Below, one piece after another: positions 45,853 through 54,450 of a DNA stretch of 64,000 nt; the stretch's first letter is position 1, and each line of letters begins with the position of its first letter. The stretch lies in contig NZ_JAASRN010000003.1 in the NCBI RefSeq assembly GCF_011761635.1, forward strand, positions 98,347 through 162,346, in the 5' to 3' direction. A program made the position numbers and the translations under genes. Source of the DNA: Thermonema lapsum. Lineage in GTDB: Bacteria > Bacteroidota > Bacteroidia > Cytophagales > Thermonemataceae. The notes under the pieces are model-generated. The model did no database searches, was not told where the DNA came from, and saw only the letters and a list, made by a program, of their open reading frames with translations.

Positions 45853-45911
45853 ACAGCTCTTTTTTCACACACTTGTTGAAAGGAGAGGGTGCAATACTGC
45901 TTCTTTTTAGT

Positions 45912-45919
45912 TACCTTTG
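45912..45919 (+). promoter_or_regulatory. -7 promoter box for the M23/LysM gene
   Basis: TACCTTTG matches TAnnTTTG about 78 nt before the start codon; no TTG at the right distance upstream. Confidence 0.45.
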
Positions 45920-45997
45920 CAGCTGCATGCTCTCCTTTTCTTTTTTTGATGAGCAGGGAGGGCAAGGCAATGATTTTTTCAAAATAAATGCAAGAGC

Positions 45998-47014
45998 ATG
46001 CTGTTACGTATCGTTTTGTTGCTTTGCTTGGGCATAGGCTTGCAAGGGATGACGTGGGCTCAGGAGGAACCAGTAAAGCAAAATAAACTGATAGTCAAGC
46101 CGCCTGTAGATGAAAACAAAAACTCTTCGGCTGTTCAAAAAAATGCAACAACTGCAGAAAATAGTGCCGTACGCAAAGATACTTTCTTTGTACCCTCGCG
46201 TGCTTTGTCGGTAGTAAGCGAAGACACCAACTCCCTGAAATATGAGGAGCCTGCTTTGGTGCAGGTGTCAGAGTTTTTAAAGATAGACTGCGTATGGGTC
46301 AAAGCTGCCGAATACTATTCCATCTGGAGTTCGGAATACATCAACCCCTACAAAATACACCCTTCTACGTTCAAAGATACCATTCCCATTCATTTGTATG
46401 ACAGTACGCTCCAACGCTATTGGTTTCCACCTTTGGATTCTTATTGGAAAACCTCCTCGTTTGGTTATCGCTGGGGCGGGTTTCATCATGGCATCGATTT
46501 AGCCCTGCACATAGGAGACCCTATTTACGCTACCTTCGATGGCATAGTGCGGATGGCTCGCTACGATAGGGGATACGGTTACCATGTAGTGTTACGTCAT
46601 TACAATGGATTGGAAACAGTTTATGCACATATGAGCAAAATCCTCTGCAAAGTAGGGCAAGAGGTAAAGGCTGGTGAGGTAATAGGCTTAGGGGGCTCCA
46701 CGGGTCGAAGTACTGGACCACACTTGCACTTTGAATTCCGTTATGCTGGCAACCCTTTTAATCCTGAAGAGATTTTTGACTTTTATACCGAACCCATGCA
46801 ATCCATCAAAGGGGAATGGTTTTATTTGTTGCCTCAGCATTTCAGGCATTTGGGGGTTACTGTCAAACAGCAAGTGTGGCATGTTGTAAGAGCCGGCGAT
46901 ACACTTAGCCATATTGCACGCCGCTACGGAGTTTCTGTCTCTTATTTAATGAAAATAAACGGATTGGGACCCCGCAGCGTGATACGACCGGGGCAGCGCC
47001 TGCGTATTCGTTAA
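45998..47014 (+). CDS. M23 family peptidoglycan hydrolase with C-terminal LysM
   Basis: A signal peptide (residues 1-22, ending MTWAQ) exports this 338-residue protein. The M23 (LytM-like) zinc peptidase domain spans about 145-262: HHGID supplies the ligands His163 and Asp167, and GPHLHFE supplies His242 and His244. A LysM domain (about 293-338: [20 protein letters not shown]) binds peptidoglycan. With all ligands present it should be an active endopeptidase rather than an EnvC/NlpD-like activator, although both types share the architecture. bshB1 follows after 15 nt. Confidence 0.92.
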   Translation: MLLRIVLLLCLGIGLQGMTWAQEEPVKQNKLIVKPPVDENKNSSAVQKNATTAENSAVRKDTFFVPSRALSVVSEDTNSLKYEEPALVQVSEFLKIDCVWVKAAEYYSIWSSEYINPYKIHPSTFKDTIPIHLYDSTLQRYWFPPLDSYWKTSSFGYRWGGFHHGIDLALHIGDPIYATFDGIVRMARYDRGYGYHVVLRHYNGLETVYAHMSKILCKVGQEVKAGEVIGLGGSTGRSTGPHLHFEFRYAGNPFNPEEIFDFYTEPMQSIKGEWFYLLPQHFRHLGVTVKQQVWHVVRAGDTLSHIARRYGVSVSYLMKINGLGPRSVIRPGQRLRIR

Positions 47015-47029
47015 AATACTTGTTGGCTT

Positions 47030-47791
47030 ATGAAAACTACACAAGTAGAAAAGGTAGATATATTGCTCATAATGGCACATCCCGATGATGCTGAATTGTC
47101 GTGTGCTGGTATCATCGCATCACAAGTAGCACAGGGTTATCGTGTGGCTATGGCAGACTTGACTGCCGGTGAAATGGGTTCAAGGGGCAACGCTGATTTG
47201 CGTATCCGAGAAGCAGAAGAAGCAGCCCGCATATTGGGGGTGGTGGCAAGAGAGAATCTGCGCTTAGCAGATGCTTTCTTTCGCTTAGACTACATGGCTA
47301 CCTTGCGCGTCATAGAGCTTATACGTTACTATCGCCCTGACATTGTAATTACCAATGCGTTGCACGACCGTCACCCAGACCACGGAAGGGCTGCACAGCT
47401 GGTCAAAGAGGCTTGTTTTTATGCTGGTTTGCGACGCATCTCTACTTTCCGTGACGGGCAGGAACAGGAAGCATGGCGCCCTAAGGAAATATTCCATGTG
47501 ATACAAGATGAGTTTATAGAGCCCACTTTTGTAGTGGATGTAACTCCTTTTTGGGAGGTAAAAAAACGAGCTATTGCAGCTTTTGCTTCGCAGTTTTACG
47601 TGCCCGGAGTTTCTGAAAAACTAAGCAACGAGCCAGAGACCTACATCTCTACGCCTTGGTTTATGGAACGTATAGAAGCAAGAGGCAAGGAGATGGGGCA
47701 TTTTATAGGTGTGGATTATGGTGAAGGATTAGTTGCCACCAAACCCCTTGCCGTAGCATCACTGCCGCTTTTATTGCGGCAAAAGGCTTAG
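47030..47791 (+). CDS. bshB1: Bacillithiol biosynthesis deacetylase BshB1
   Basis: BshB1 removes the acetyl group from N-acetylglucosaminyl-malate in bacillithiol synthesis. The 253-residue LmbE/PIG-L-type protein has the zinc/catalytic motif AHPDDAE (His17, Asp19-Asp20) and the second block HDRHPDHGRAAQLV near residue 110. ADLTAGEMGSRG follows the first block as in other BshB1 proteins. Its 3' end overlaps convergent dapA by 21 bases. bshA and bshC are elsewhere. Confidence 0.95.
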   Translation: MKTTQVEKVDILLIMAHPDDAELSCAGIIASQVAQGYRVAMADLTAGEMGSRGNADLRIREAEEAARILGVVARENLRLADAFFRLDYMATLRVIELIRYYRPDIVITNALHDRHPDHGRAAQLVKEACFYAGLRRISTFRDGQEQEAWRPKEIFHVIQDEFIEPTFVVDVTPFWEVKKRAIAAFASQFYVPGVSEKLSNEPETYISTPWFMERIEARGKEMGHFIGVDYGEGLVATKPLAVASLPLLLRQKA

Positions 47792-48652
47792 CTTTTTCAG
47801 GGCGTCTTCTATAGCTTTCGATAAGGCAGCAGAAGCAGGTGCCAAAGGCAAACGCACGTGCTCTTCACAGATGCCCATATGTTTAAGCACACATTTTATA
47901 CCTACCGGGTTGCCTTCTTTGTATAGTAGCTCATTGATGCCTATCAGTTGCTTCAATAGCTGTTTTACTTTCTCTTTTTCTCCTGCAAGAGAAGCATGAA
48001 CCATATCATTAAAGGAGGCAAAAGCATTCGCCATCACCGATATTACACCTTCAGCACCTATGGCAACCATGGCGGGTGTCAAAAGGTCGTCGCCCGAGAG
48101 CAGCAAGAACCCTTCTGGGCGTTCTGCGGCTATTTGCATAATCTGCATCAAATCACCAGAAGCCTCTTTGATGGCTACTATATTGGGATGCTGTGCTAAG
48201 CGCAAGGTAGTGGCAGCCTGCAGATTGCAGCCGGTGCGCCCCGGTACGTTGTAAAGAATCACGGGCACGGGGCTATGCTCCGCCACCTCTATAAAATGGC
48301 GATATAAGCCCTCTTGTGAGGGTTTATTGTAATAGGGGCATACCGACAAGATGGCGCTGACGCCACTAAGGTCTATCTCTTTCAGTTGTCGTACTACGGC
48401 TTGAGTGTTGTTGCCACCTATGCCAAATACTATGGGTTTTTGTGCTGGATGCTCTTTGGCTAACGCTAAGAGTTGTTTTTTTTCTTCGGCAGTGATGGTA
48501 GGCGATTCGCCGGTAGTGCCTTGTACTACCCAATAGTCAACACCTATTTGGTGCGTGTAATCTAAAAGACGTTCGTAGGCAGCCCAAGCGATACTGCCGT
48601 CAGCATGCATGGGGGTAACCAGTGCCACGCCAACACCTTGAAGTGCTTTCAT
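47771..48652 (-). CDS. dapA: 4-hydroxy-tetrahydrodipicolinate synthase
   Basis: DapA condenses pyruvate with aspartate semialdehyde at the entry to lysine and diaminopimelate synthesis. The 293-residue TIM barrel has the Schiff-base Lys162 (IVAIKEASGDL), Tyr134 in VILYNVPGRTG and the Thr46-Thr47 pair in GTTGESPT. It lies downstream of the atpH terminator and seems to have its own transcript, although I see no consensus promoter in the 93-nt gap. Confidence 0.97.
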   Translation of the reverse strand: MKALQGVGVALVTPMHADGSIAWAAYERLLDYTHQIGVDYWVVQGTTGESPTITAEEKKQLLALAKEHPAQKPIVFGIGGNNTQAVVRQLKEIDLSGVSAILSVCPYYNKPSQEGLYRHFIEVAEHSPVPVILYNVPGRTGCNLQAATTLRLAQHPNIVAIKEASGDLMQIMQIAAERPEGFLLLSGDDLLTPAMVAIGAEGVISVMANAFASFNDMVHASLAGEKEKVKQLLKQLIGINELLYKEGNPVGIKCVLKHMGICEEHVRLPLAPASAALSKAIEDALKKLSLLPQ

Positions 48653-48680
48653 AGGGAATAGGTTTTATGTTGTTTCAAAC

Positions 48681-48715
48681 AAAAAAGCCATACACAACGA
48701 GCTGTTGCATATGGC
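48681..48715 (-). terminator. Terminator after atpH
   Basis: On the minus strand GCCATATGCAAC and GTTGTGTATGGC form a stem of 12 with two mismatches, followed by TTTTTTGTTTG. It closes the atpBEFH transcript, where atpA would normally follow. Confidence 0.8.
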
Positions 48716-48745
48716 AATTTATTAAAAAAACGAAGCTTCCAATAT

Positions 48746-49288
48746 TTAGGCGCGGGTGAGCTCCTGCTCTATTCGGCGCAGCTTGCTACGTATCGATGCA
48801 TCCAGTTGGGTTTCTTCAATACGCAACACGAAGCCACCGATGAGTTCAGGATTTAGTTGCTCGAACAATCGCACCTGCTTGCTGTTGGACGCTTTAGCTA
48901 CCAAGCTGGTGAGGCTTGCTTTGAGCTTTTCGTCTAAGCTTACTGCTGATTGCACATAGGCTCGCTGAATGCCTTGCTTTTCTTCATAAAGCTTTTCAAA
49001 GGCAATCGCAATTTCATAAAGGATATTTTCACGGTTACGCTTCGACAGTGCCTCTATGAACTTTATGGTAAGCGGGTGCAGATGTTTCTCAAAGATGGCT
49101 TTCAGTATAGCCAGTTTTTTATAGCTGTAGATGATAGGGTTGTTGAGAATAGCCTCTACCTGCTTGTTTTGCTTGAGGAACTGTTCAACGGCTTCCATGT
49201 CACGATAAACAGCTTCCAGCGCGTTGTGTTCCACTGCTAAATCCAACAGAGCTTTGGCATAGCGTTTGGCGACTCGTTGTGCAGACAT
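48746..49288 (-). CDS. atpH: F1F0 ATP synthase subunit delta
   Basis: Delta ties the top of F1 to the peripheral stalk. The 180-residue protein has the typical start SAQRVAKRYAKALLDLAVEH and the C-terminal block NPELIGGFVLRIEETQLDAS. It starts one base after atpF. In most relatives atpA follows; here a terminator and dapA do. Confidence 0.96.
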   Translation of the reverse strand: MSAQRVAKRYAKALLDLAVEHNALEAVYRDMEAVEQFLKQNKQVEAILNNPIIYSYKKLAILKAIFEKHLHPLTIKFIEALSKRNRENILYEIAIAFEKLYEEKQGIQRAYVQSAVSLDEKLKASLTSLVAKASNSKQVRLFEQLNPELIGGFVLRIEETQLDASIRSKLRRIEQELTRA

Positions 49289-49289
49289 C

Positions 49290-49784
49290 TTAGTTCAGTT
49301 TAACATCTTTCAATAACTCTTCAATATAAGCCTTTTGCTTGGCTTCTTCTGAGAGCTGATTTTTAAGGATGCGCTCAGCTACTTGCACCGAAAGGGTAGC
49401 TATTTGCTCTTTGATTTCGCTCAATGCCGCATTTTTTTCCGATTCAATGATGCGACGGGCATCTTCAATCATGCGGTTGGCTTCTTTCTTGGCGTTTTCT
49501 TTTGCTTCCTCTACCAACTGACGAGCAGTTTCTTGGGCTTTTTTCAGGATTTGGTCTTTTTCTACACGTGCTTCTTGAAGCAGCTTTTCATTCTCGGCAG
49601 AGATACGCTGCATCTCGCTGCGTGCTTTTTCAGCAGCAGCCAATGCATCGTTGATTTCTGCTTCGCGTTTTTTGATGCCTTGTAAAATGGGTCTCCATGC
49701 ATATTTGCTAAGCAGAAATACCACCAAGAGGAAAGTAACGAGCTGCCAGAAAAACAAACCGAGTTCGGGTGTGAGCAGTTGCAT
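49290..49784 (-). CDS. atpF: F1F0 ATP synthase subunit b
   Basis: Subunit b is the peripheral stalk: one N-terminal membrane helix (about 8-25: LFFWQLVTFLLVVFLLS) and a long cytoplasmic coiled coil (about 35-160) rich in Ala, Glu, Lys and Arg. 164 residues. It is separated from atpE by a 128-nt spacer with a hairpin. Confidence 0.96.
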   Translation of the reverse strand: MQLLTPELGLFFWQLVTFLLVVFLLSKYAWRPILQGIKKREAEINDALAAAEKARSEMQRISAENEKLLQEARVEKDQILKKAQETARQLVEEAKENAKKEANRMIEDARRIIESEKNAALSEIKEQIATLSVQVAERILKNQLSEEAKQKAYIEELLKDVKLN

Positions 49785-49857
49785 AGTTCTTTTGTTTTTT
49801 TAAAATGATGTGATAATTAGGGTATATATCGATGATTTTCTAAACTAAGCAAAAGAG

Positions 49858-49870
49858 GAGGCAAAGCCTC
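49858..49870 (-). terminator. Small hairpin between atpE and atpF
   Basis: GAGGC/GCCTC with a TTT loop on the minus strand, followed by CTCTTTTGC. It may partly terminate transcription or mark mRNA processing, which would help make more c subunit than b. Confidence 0.35.
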
Positions 49871-49912
49871 TGCCTGCCAAACGCAGCGCAGAAAACTTTG
49901 CCATTGGGGTGA

Positions 49913-50161
49913 TTAGGAAAGTGCCAGCAACAAGCACACTACTGCACCAAAGAGGGCAACACCCTCGATAAGAGCAGCAGAAATAATCATAGCGGTTTGT
50001 ACCTTAGCAGTAGCTTCGGGCTGACGTGCAATGGCGTCCATAGCTTGACCACCAATGCGACCGATACCCAGACCAGCACCTAAGGCTACTACACCGGCAC
50101 CCAAGCCGGCGCCCAAACCTACCAGACCTTCCAACAAGAACACAATCAGAGTTGCTAACAT
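49913..50161 (-). CDS. atpE: F1F0 ATP synthase subunit c
   Basis: Subunit c forms the rotor ring. The 82-residue hairpin has two membrane helices joined by the polar loop ARQPEA (residues 45-50), and the ion-carrying Glu66 in ALIEGVALFG. I see no sodium-binding signature, so proton coupling is likely. Several copies are needed per complex, which fits the long spacer downstream. Confidence 0.96.
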   Translation of the reverse strand: MLATLIVFLLEGLVGLGAGLGAGVVALGAGLGIGRIGGQAMDAIARQPEATAKVQTAMIISAALIEGVALFGAVVCLLLALS

Positions 50162-50210
50162 AGTTTTTATTGTTTAAGTGAATGAAAGCCTTTGTTTGAG
50201 TCTTATGAAA

Positions 50211-51341
50211 TTAAGCCGTTACAGCCAGTTCTTCTTTTAATTCAGCCTGTGTAGGCTTCTCTATATGAGAGGCTTCTGTATGTGCAGGCTGATGCTCACC
50301 GTGCTCTTCTTCATGATGATGCTCTTCTACGGCTTGTCCGATAAAGAGGGCGCTCAGCAGCGTGAATACGAATGCCTGAATAAATGCCACCAACAATTCC
50401 AAGCCGTTGATAAAGAGAGCAAAGCCTACACTAATAGGTGCTATAGCAAAGCTTTTGAATATGAAAATAAGAGAAAGGAGGCTCAGAATAACGATGTGCC
50501 CAGCAGTGATGTTGGCAAATAGACGGATAGTTAATGCAAAAGGCTTAGTGAAAATACCCACTATCTCAATAGGAACCATAATAGGGTAGAGCCAAGCAGG
50601 TACTGGAGGAGCAAATATGTGTCCCCAATAGGTTTTATTCGCATTGAAAAGAATCATCACCAAAGTAAAGCCGGCAAGAGTAGCGGTGATGGTGATGTTG
50701 CCAGTCAGGTTGGCAGCGCCGGGCAACAAGCCAAGCAGGTTGTTAATCCAGATATAGAAAAAGACAGTTAGCAGGTAAGGCATGAAGCGCTCATACTTAT
50801 CTTTGCCGATGGCAGGAATGGCAATCTCATCGCGCACGAAAAGAATCAGCGGCTCTATAAGTCCGGCAAGCCCTTTGGGTGCTTGTGGCTTGTCTGTTTG
50901 GTAAGATTTTGCCACCTTTCCAAAGATGAGAAACAGCAACACCACACTCAAGAACATGGAGGCTACGTTCTTAGTGATAGAAAAATCATAGATAGTAGCT
51001 TCTTCGTTACCTGCCAATTTGATATGGTCATGTTCTATAATGTAGGTGTTCTTGCCTCTTTCTAGCAGAATACCTTCTTCTGTCTCTTTCCCATGGTGAA
51101 ATTCGCTGGATAGAAATACGTCTAAACCATTAGGGGTATATAAAATTACAGGTAGCGGAATGCTTACATGGGTTTCACCAATCGAAAAAAGGTGCCACTC
51201 ATGCGAATTACTTAAATGGTGGAAGATGGTCTCACCTGCATTGAATTCTTTTTCTTCTTCCGGTTGTGGATTAGCATAGGCAGACAATCCAAAGCCCAGC
51301 AAAGCAATGAAAATCAGAAGTATAGCTTTGATTGATTTCAT
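50211..51341 (-). CDS. atpB: F1F0 ATP synthase subunit a
   Basis: Subunit a forms the two half-channels beside the c-ring. The 376-residue protein has the key Arg in FALTIRLFANITAGH, NNLLGLLPG upstream, and the usual helices from about residue 130. Like other Bacteroidota forms it has a long N-terminal periplasmic part with a cleavable-looking signal (residues 1-23). Unusually it ends in a His/Glu-rich tail (EEHHHEEEHGEHQ) that may bind metal or just be a polar extension. It starts 15 nt after the AtpI-like gene. Confidence 0.96.
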   Translation of the reverse strand: MKSIKAILLIFIALLGFGLSAYANPQPEEEKEFNAGETIFHHLSNSHEWHLFSIGETHVSIPLPVILYTPNGLDVFLSSEFHHGKETEEGILLERGKNTYIIEHDHIKLAGNEEATIYDFSITKNVASMFLSVVLLFLIFGKVAKSYQTDKPQAPKGLAGLIEPLILFVRDEIAIPAIGKDKYERFMPYLLTVFFYIWINNLLGLLPGAANLTGNITITATLAGFTLVMILFNANKTYWGHIFAPPVPAWLYPIMVPIEIVGIFTKPFALTIRLFANITAGHIVILSLLSLIFIFKSFAIAPISVGFALFINGLELLVAFIQAFVFTLLSALFIGQAVEEHHHEEEHGEHQPAHTEASHIEKPTQAELKEELAVTA

Positions 51342-51356
51342 GGTTTATCCGTGTAT

Positions 51357-51731
51357 TTAAGAATCGGACGGCAAGTTAGTTAATAGATGGTAAATTTCAA
51401 ATCCAACAAACAGAAAGTATAAGACAAAGAAGAGGGTTATGAAGCCGAAGGGGTGGCTGACACCTTGCCACAGAAAAATACCAACGAAACCCAGCGAAAG
51501 GAACAGGCGTAGCGTCAGGCTTGTGAAGAAGGCTTTTTGGAGGGTATGCGGGTCTTTTTCTTTAACCCCTAAACGATGCAAAAGCGTGCTGATAAACGAA
51601 ATAGCCAATATGAAAATTAAAACCCACCACCGCTCGGCAGGGAGCCATACCCATTGATAATGTTCTCCTATGAAAAAGAAAAGAGCAGCGGCGCTGCTTA
51701 GGCTTAAATACGAAATCCACGGTTGCTTCAT
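51357..51731 (-). CDS. Small four-helix membrane protein of the ATP synthase operon (AtpI-like)
   Basis: The product of 124 residues has four hydrophobic segments and no known motif. Its ATG overlaps the stop of the preceding atpZ (ATGA), showing translational coupling, and I rejected a longer frame that overlaps atpZ. Genes in this position in Bacteroidota are annotated as AtpI-like, assembly helpers for the c-ring or magnesium transport; here the assignment rests on position and topology. Confidence 0.75.
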   Translation of the reverse strand: MKQPWISYLSLSSAAALFFFIGEHYQWVWLPAERWWVLIFILAISFISTLLHRLGVKEKDPHTLQKAFFTSLTLRLFLSLGFVGIFLWQGVSHPFGFITLFFVLYFLFVGFEIYHLLTNLPSDS

Positions 51732-51955
51732 GAGTCTTGGGATAGGTTTTTTATCAGAGAGATGATAGAGCCAACGACGCCTATCAGCACAAAAATAATG
51801 GTAAATACCGGAAACTTCCATGAGAGTTTCCGGTCTATTTGAATACCTATCCATAGAAAGATGCCTATGGTTGCCAGCATCTGGATACCCAAGCCACTGT
51901 AACGGATATAATCGTGTAATGGCTTGGATGAAGGTTTTTTATTTTTTTCTGGCAA
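51728..51955 (-). CDS. atpZ: AtpZ/AtpI family protein
   Basis: This 75-residue protein has two membrane helices (about 23-40 and 48-68) with GLGIQMLATIGIFLWIGIQI and DRKLSWKFPVFTIIFVLIGV between them, as in AtpZ, which heads many atp operons and forms magnesium/calcium channels or aids assembly with AtpI. It starts 8 nt after the bactofilin stop, linking the atp genes to the upstream transcript. Confidence 0.85.
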   Translation of the reverse strand: MPEKNKKPSSKPLHDYIRYSGLGIQMLATIGIFLWIGIQIDRKLSWKFPVFTIIFVLIGVVGSIISLIKNLSQDS

Positions 51956-51963
51956 GTCAAAAC

Positions 51964-52428
51964 TTATTTAGCTTCTACCTTAGCTTGTTCTTTGGGCAGA
52001 GTCCCCTTGTCTAAGATGGGGACATCTTTCACGATGCCACTACGGGCTTCTTTGATGATTTTTTCATCACCCATAGAGCATGTGCCGGTGAATACAGCCC
52101 CCGCCTCGATGATGAGCTTACGCGTATAGATATCACCGATAATCTGTGCTGTACTTTTGAGTACAAGTGTATCAGAAACTACTACTTTACCTGTGATTTC
52201 GCCTTCTACTTCCATGTTCTCGGCAACCACATTACCTTGTATAACAGACTTGTTGCCTGTAACTATCTTGGCTTTGCTGATGACGTCGCCGGTTACCTGC
52301 CCATCGACACGTATATTGCCCGATGCCTCCACATTGCCTGTGAAGTGGGTGCCCATACCAATGTGTGTATTGGTGTGAAGGTCTTGGGGCTCTTGCCCTT
52401 TCGAAGGGGTGCTACTAAATACAGCCAT
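51964..52428 (-). CDS. Bactofilin
   Basis: Bactofilins are cytoskeletal proteins that polymerise without nucleotide through a right-handed beta-helix. Here the DUF583 core lies at about residues 25-120, seen as repeated short strands (NIRVDGQVTGDVISKAKIV, EGEITGKVVVSDTLV, AQIIGDIYTRKLIIEAGAVF). Both ends are disordered and polar. A start two codons upstream is equally possible. The gene upstream is an M23 peptidase; in several bacteria bactofilins position such hydrolases to set cell shape, so a functional pair is likely. Confidence 0.92.
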   Translation of the reverse strand: MAVFSSTPSKGQEPQDLHTNTHIGMGTHFTGNVEASGNIRVDGQVTGDVISKAKIVTGNKSVIQGNVVAENMEVEGEITGKVVVSDTLVLKSTAQIIGDIYTRKLIIEAGAVFTGTCSMGDEKIIKEARSGIVKDVPILDKGTLPKEQAKVEAK

Positions 52429-52467
52429 GAACATAACGCTTCTGGTTTTAGATGTTTTTACTTGGAA

Positions 52468-53364
52468 CTAAAATGCAATCAGTTTTTCTGGGTTCACAGG
52501 GTTGCCTTTGAGCCATAACTCAAAATGAAGGTGAGGACCCGTGCTATACCTGCCTGTGTTGCCAATGATGGCAATAGCTTCGCCGGAGCTTACTACGTCG
52601 CCCACTTGCTTGAGCAATCTGGCGTTGTGTTTGTAAACAGAAATTAAATTGTTGCCATGCTGTATGGCAATCACATTGCCGGTTTCGTCGGTCCATCCGG
52701 CGAAGACAACGGTACCATCAGCAACACTGTGAATGGGGGCATTGGCTTTGCTTACGATGTCTATGCCGTAGTGCTTCTTTTCCATATTGAAATGCCCAGA
52801 GATGACCCCCTGTAAAGGAGGGAAGAGCATTCCTATGGAACTGCTGCCAGCTTGGTTGGCTACCTGATAGTAGGTGCTGCCAGTGGTTTGTTCTGCTTTT
52901 TGCTCGTATTCGCTGCGCAATGCAAGCTCTGCCTCTGAGATGTAGTCTAAGTCTATGCTGTCATTTTGGGGCATTTTTAACTTACCATCTTTGCTCGCTT
53001 TCTCTTTCTTCTTTTCTTCTTTCCATGGTTCCACATCGCCACGAATGACTCTATGCAGCGTCTGGATATATTGCTCATGGTGCTGAAGAGCTATTTCCAG
53101 CGAGTCAACAGTTTGGTAAAGACGAATGAGCTCTCGCTTGAGCGTTTGAGTTTCCTGCTTGCCAAAACTGCCGTGTTTGTGCAGGTAAGAGGAAAGCCAA
53201 AAGCCACTGATGAAAATCAAGAATATGAGGGGAACAGTGATGGCTAATATTTTTGCCCGGGTGATGGGATAGGACTTGTAATCAGCCAAGCGTTCTTCGT
53301 CGCGCATCACCAGACGGTAGGGGTGCGTAAGCCAAGCATAAAGTGTTTCTTTTGTCTTTTTCAT
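52468..53364 (-). CDS. Membrane-anchored M23 family peptidase
   Basis: The 298-residue protein starts at MKKTKETLYAWLTHPYRLV; a longer frame reading into rmlA is rejected. One membrane helix (about 38-60), a coiled coil (about 70-105), then the M23 domain (about 190-295) with GIDI/HxxxD (HYGID) and GPHLHFE complete. The layout is the same as bactofilin-linked M23 enzymes that trim peptidoglycan. The bactofilin starts 39 nt downstream. Confidence 0.92.
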   Translation of the reverse strand: MKKTKETLYAWLTHPYRLVMRDEERLADYKSYPITRAKILAITVPLIFLIFISGFWLSSYLHKHGSFGKQETQTLKRELIRLYQTVDSLEIALQHHEQYIQTLHRVIRGDVEPWKEEKKKEKASKDGKLKMPQNDSIDLDYISEAELALRSEYEQKAEQTTGSTYYQVANQAGSSSIGMLFPPLQGVISGHFNMEKKHYGIDIVSKANAPIHSVADGTVVFAGWTDETGNVIAIQHGNNLISVYKHNARLLKQVGDVVSSGEAIAIIGNTGRYSTGPHLHFELWLKGNPVNPEKLIAF

Positions 53365-53440
53365 GATTTTGTGTCCGTCTCTCTTTGCCTGATGATTTCT
53401 AACTTGCCTCTCACTTATTACGAATACTTGAATGACAGGT

Positions 53441-54319
53441 TTATTGATGGATTTTCTCTTGCTGTAAGATTTGCAGCAGATACTGCCCGTATCCGCTTTT
53501 AAGCAGCGGTTGAGCAATGCGCTCCAGCTGTTCGGCATCGATGAAACCGTTGCGGTAGGCTACTTCTTCTATGCAACCTATCTTAAGACCTTGACGCTCT
53601 TCTATAACCTGTACAAATAAAGAAGCTTGCATCAGGGATTGGAAAGTACCGGTATCGAGCCAAGCGGTACCGCGATTCATGACCTTTACGGTCAGGGCAT
53701 CCATTGCAAGATACGCTTTGTTCACATCTGTGATTTCATATTCGCCTCGGGCAGAGGGTTTCAGCGACTTGGCTATGTCTATCACTCGGTTGTCATAGAA
53801 GTAAATACCGGGCACTGCATAGTTGGATTTGGGATGCTGTGGCTTTTCTTCTATAGAGAGCACCCGCATGTTTTTATCGAAGGTTACTACGCCGTAGCGC
53901 TCGGGGTCTTGCACATGGTAGGCAAAGATGATGCCCCCCTCTGGGTCATTGCAAGACTTGAGGGTTTGCGACAGTCCTGAACCGTAAAAGATGTTGTCGC
54001 CTAAGATGAGCGCCACTTTGTCTTTGCCTATGAATGACTCACCAATCACAAAGGCTTGCGCCAAGCCTTCGGGTCGTTCCTGTACAGCGTAGTGAAAGCT
54101 GCATCCCAAGCGACTGCCGTCGCCCAGCAGTTGTTCAAAACGCGGAAGGTCTTGTGGTGTAGAAATAATCAACACCTCTCGAATCCCCGCCATCATCAAA
54201 GTAGAAAGCGGGTAGTAAATCATAGGTTTATCGTATATGGGCATCAATTGCTTGCTTATGGCTTGTGTAATAGGGTAAAGACGAGTACCGGAACCGCCTG
54301 CCAAAATGATTCCTTTCAT
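53441..54319 (-). CDS. rmlA: Glucose-1-phosphate thymidylyltransferase
   Basis: RmlA (RfbA) makes dTDP-glucose from glucose-1-phosphate and dTTP, the first step to dTDP-rhamnose and other sugars. The 292-residue protein has the nucleotide loop [13 protein letters not shown] (residues 6-18), [20 protein letters not shown] and the metal Asp in [10 protein letters not shown]. No rmlB, C or D adjoin. It is the first gene of the minus-strand run leading to the atp genes; whether they share one transcript is unknown. Confidence 0.96.
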   Translation of the reverse strand: MKGIILAGGSGTRLYPITQAISKQLMPIYDKPMIYYPLSTLMMAGIREVLIISTPQDLPRFEQLLGDGSRLGCSFHYAVQERPEGLAQAFVIGESFIGKDKVALILGDNIFYGSGLSQTLKSCNDPEGGIIFAYHVQDPERYGVVTFDKNMRVLSIEEKPQHPKSNYAVPGIYFYDNRVIDIAKSLKPSARGEYEITDVNKAYLAMDALTVKVMNRGTAWLDTGTFQSLMQASLFVQVIEERQGLKIGCIEEVAYRNGFIDAEQLERIAQPLLKSGYGQYLLQILQQEKIHQ

Positions 54320-54450
54320 AAGCTCCTTTTTACATGAATGTGAAACAGCAAATTCTTTTTTTAGACACCTAAATATAAGCCAAATCGGTTTAAGCTCAAA
54401 AAAATGTATTATTTTAGCTTGATGAAATCACTTTCTAAATCGCGCGAGTC

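Noticed and set aside
51732..51854. A longer N-terminus for the AtpI-like protein
   Set aside because: It would overlap most of atpZ; the ATGA overlap with the atpZ stop gives a better coupled start.
53365..53538. A longer N-terminus for the bactofilin-linked M23 peptidase
   Set aside because: The extension overlaps the 3' end of rmlA and has no sense as a membrane-protein N-terminus; the inner ATG gives the normal start before the membrane helix.
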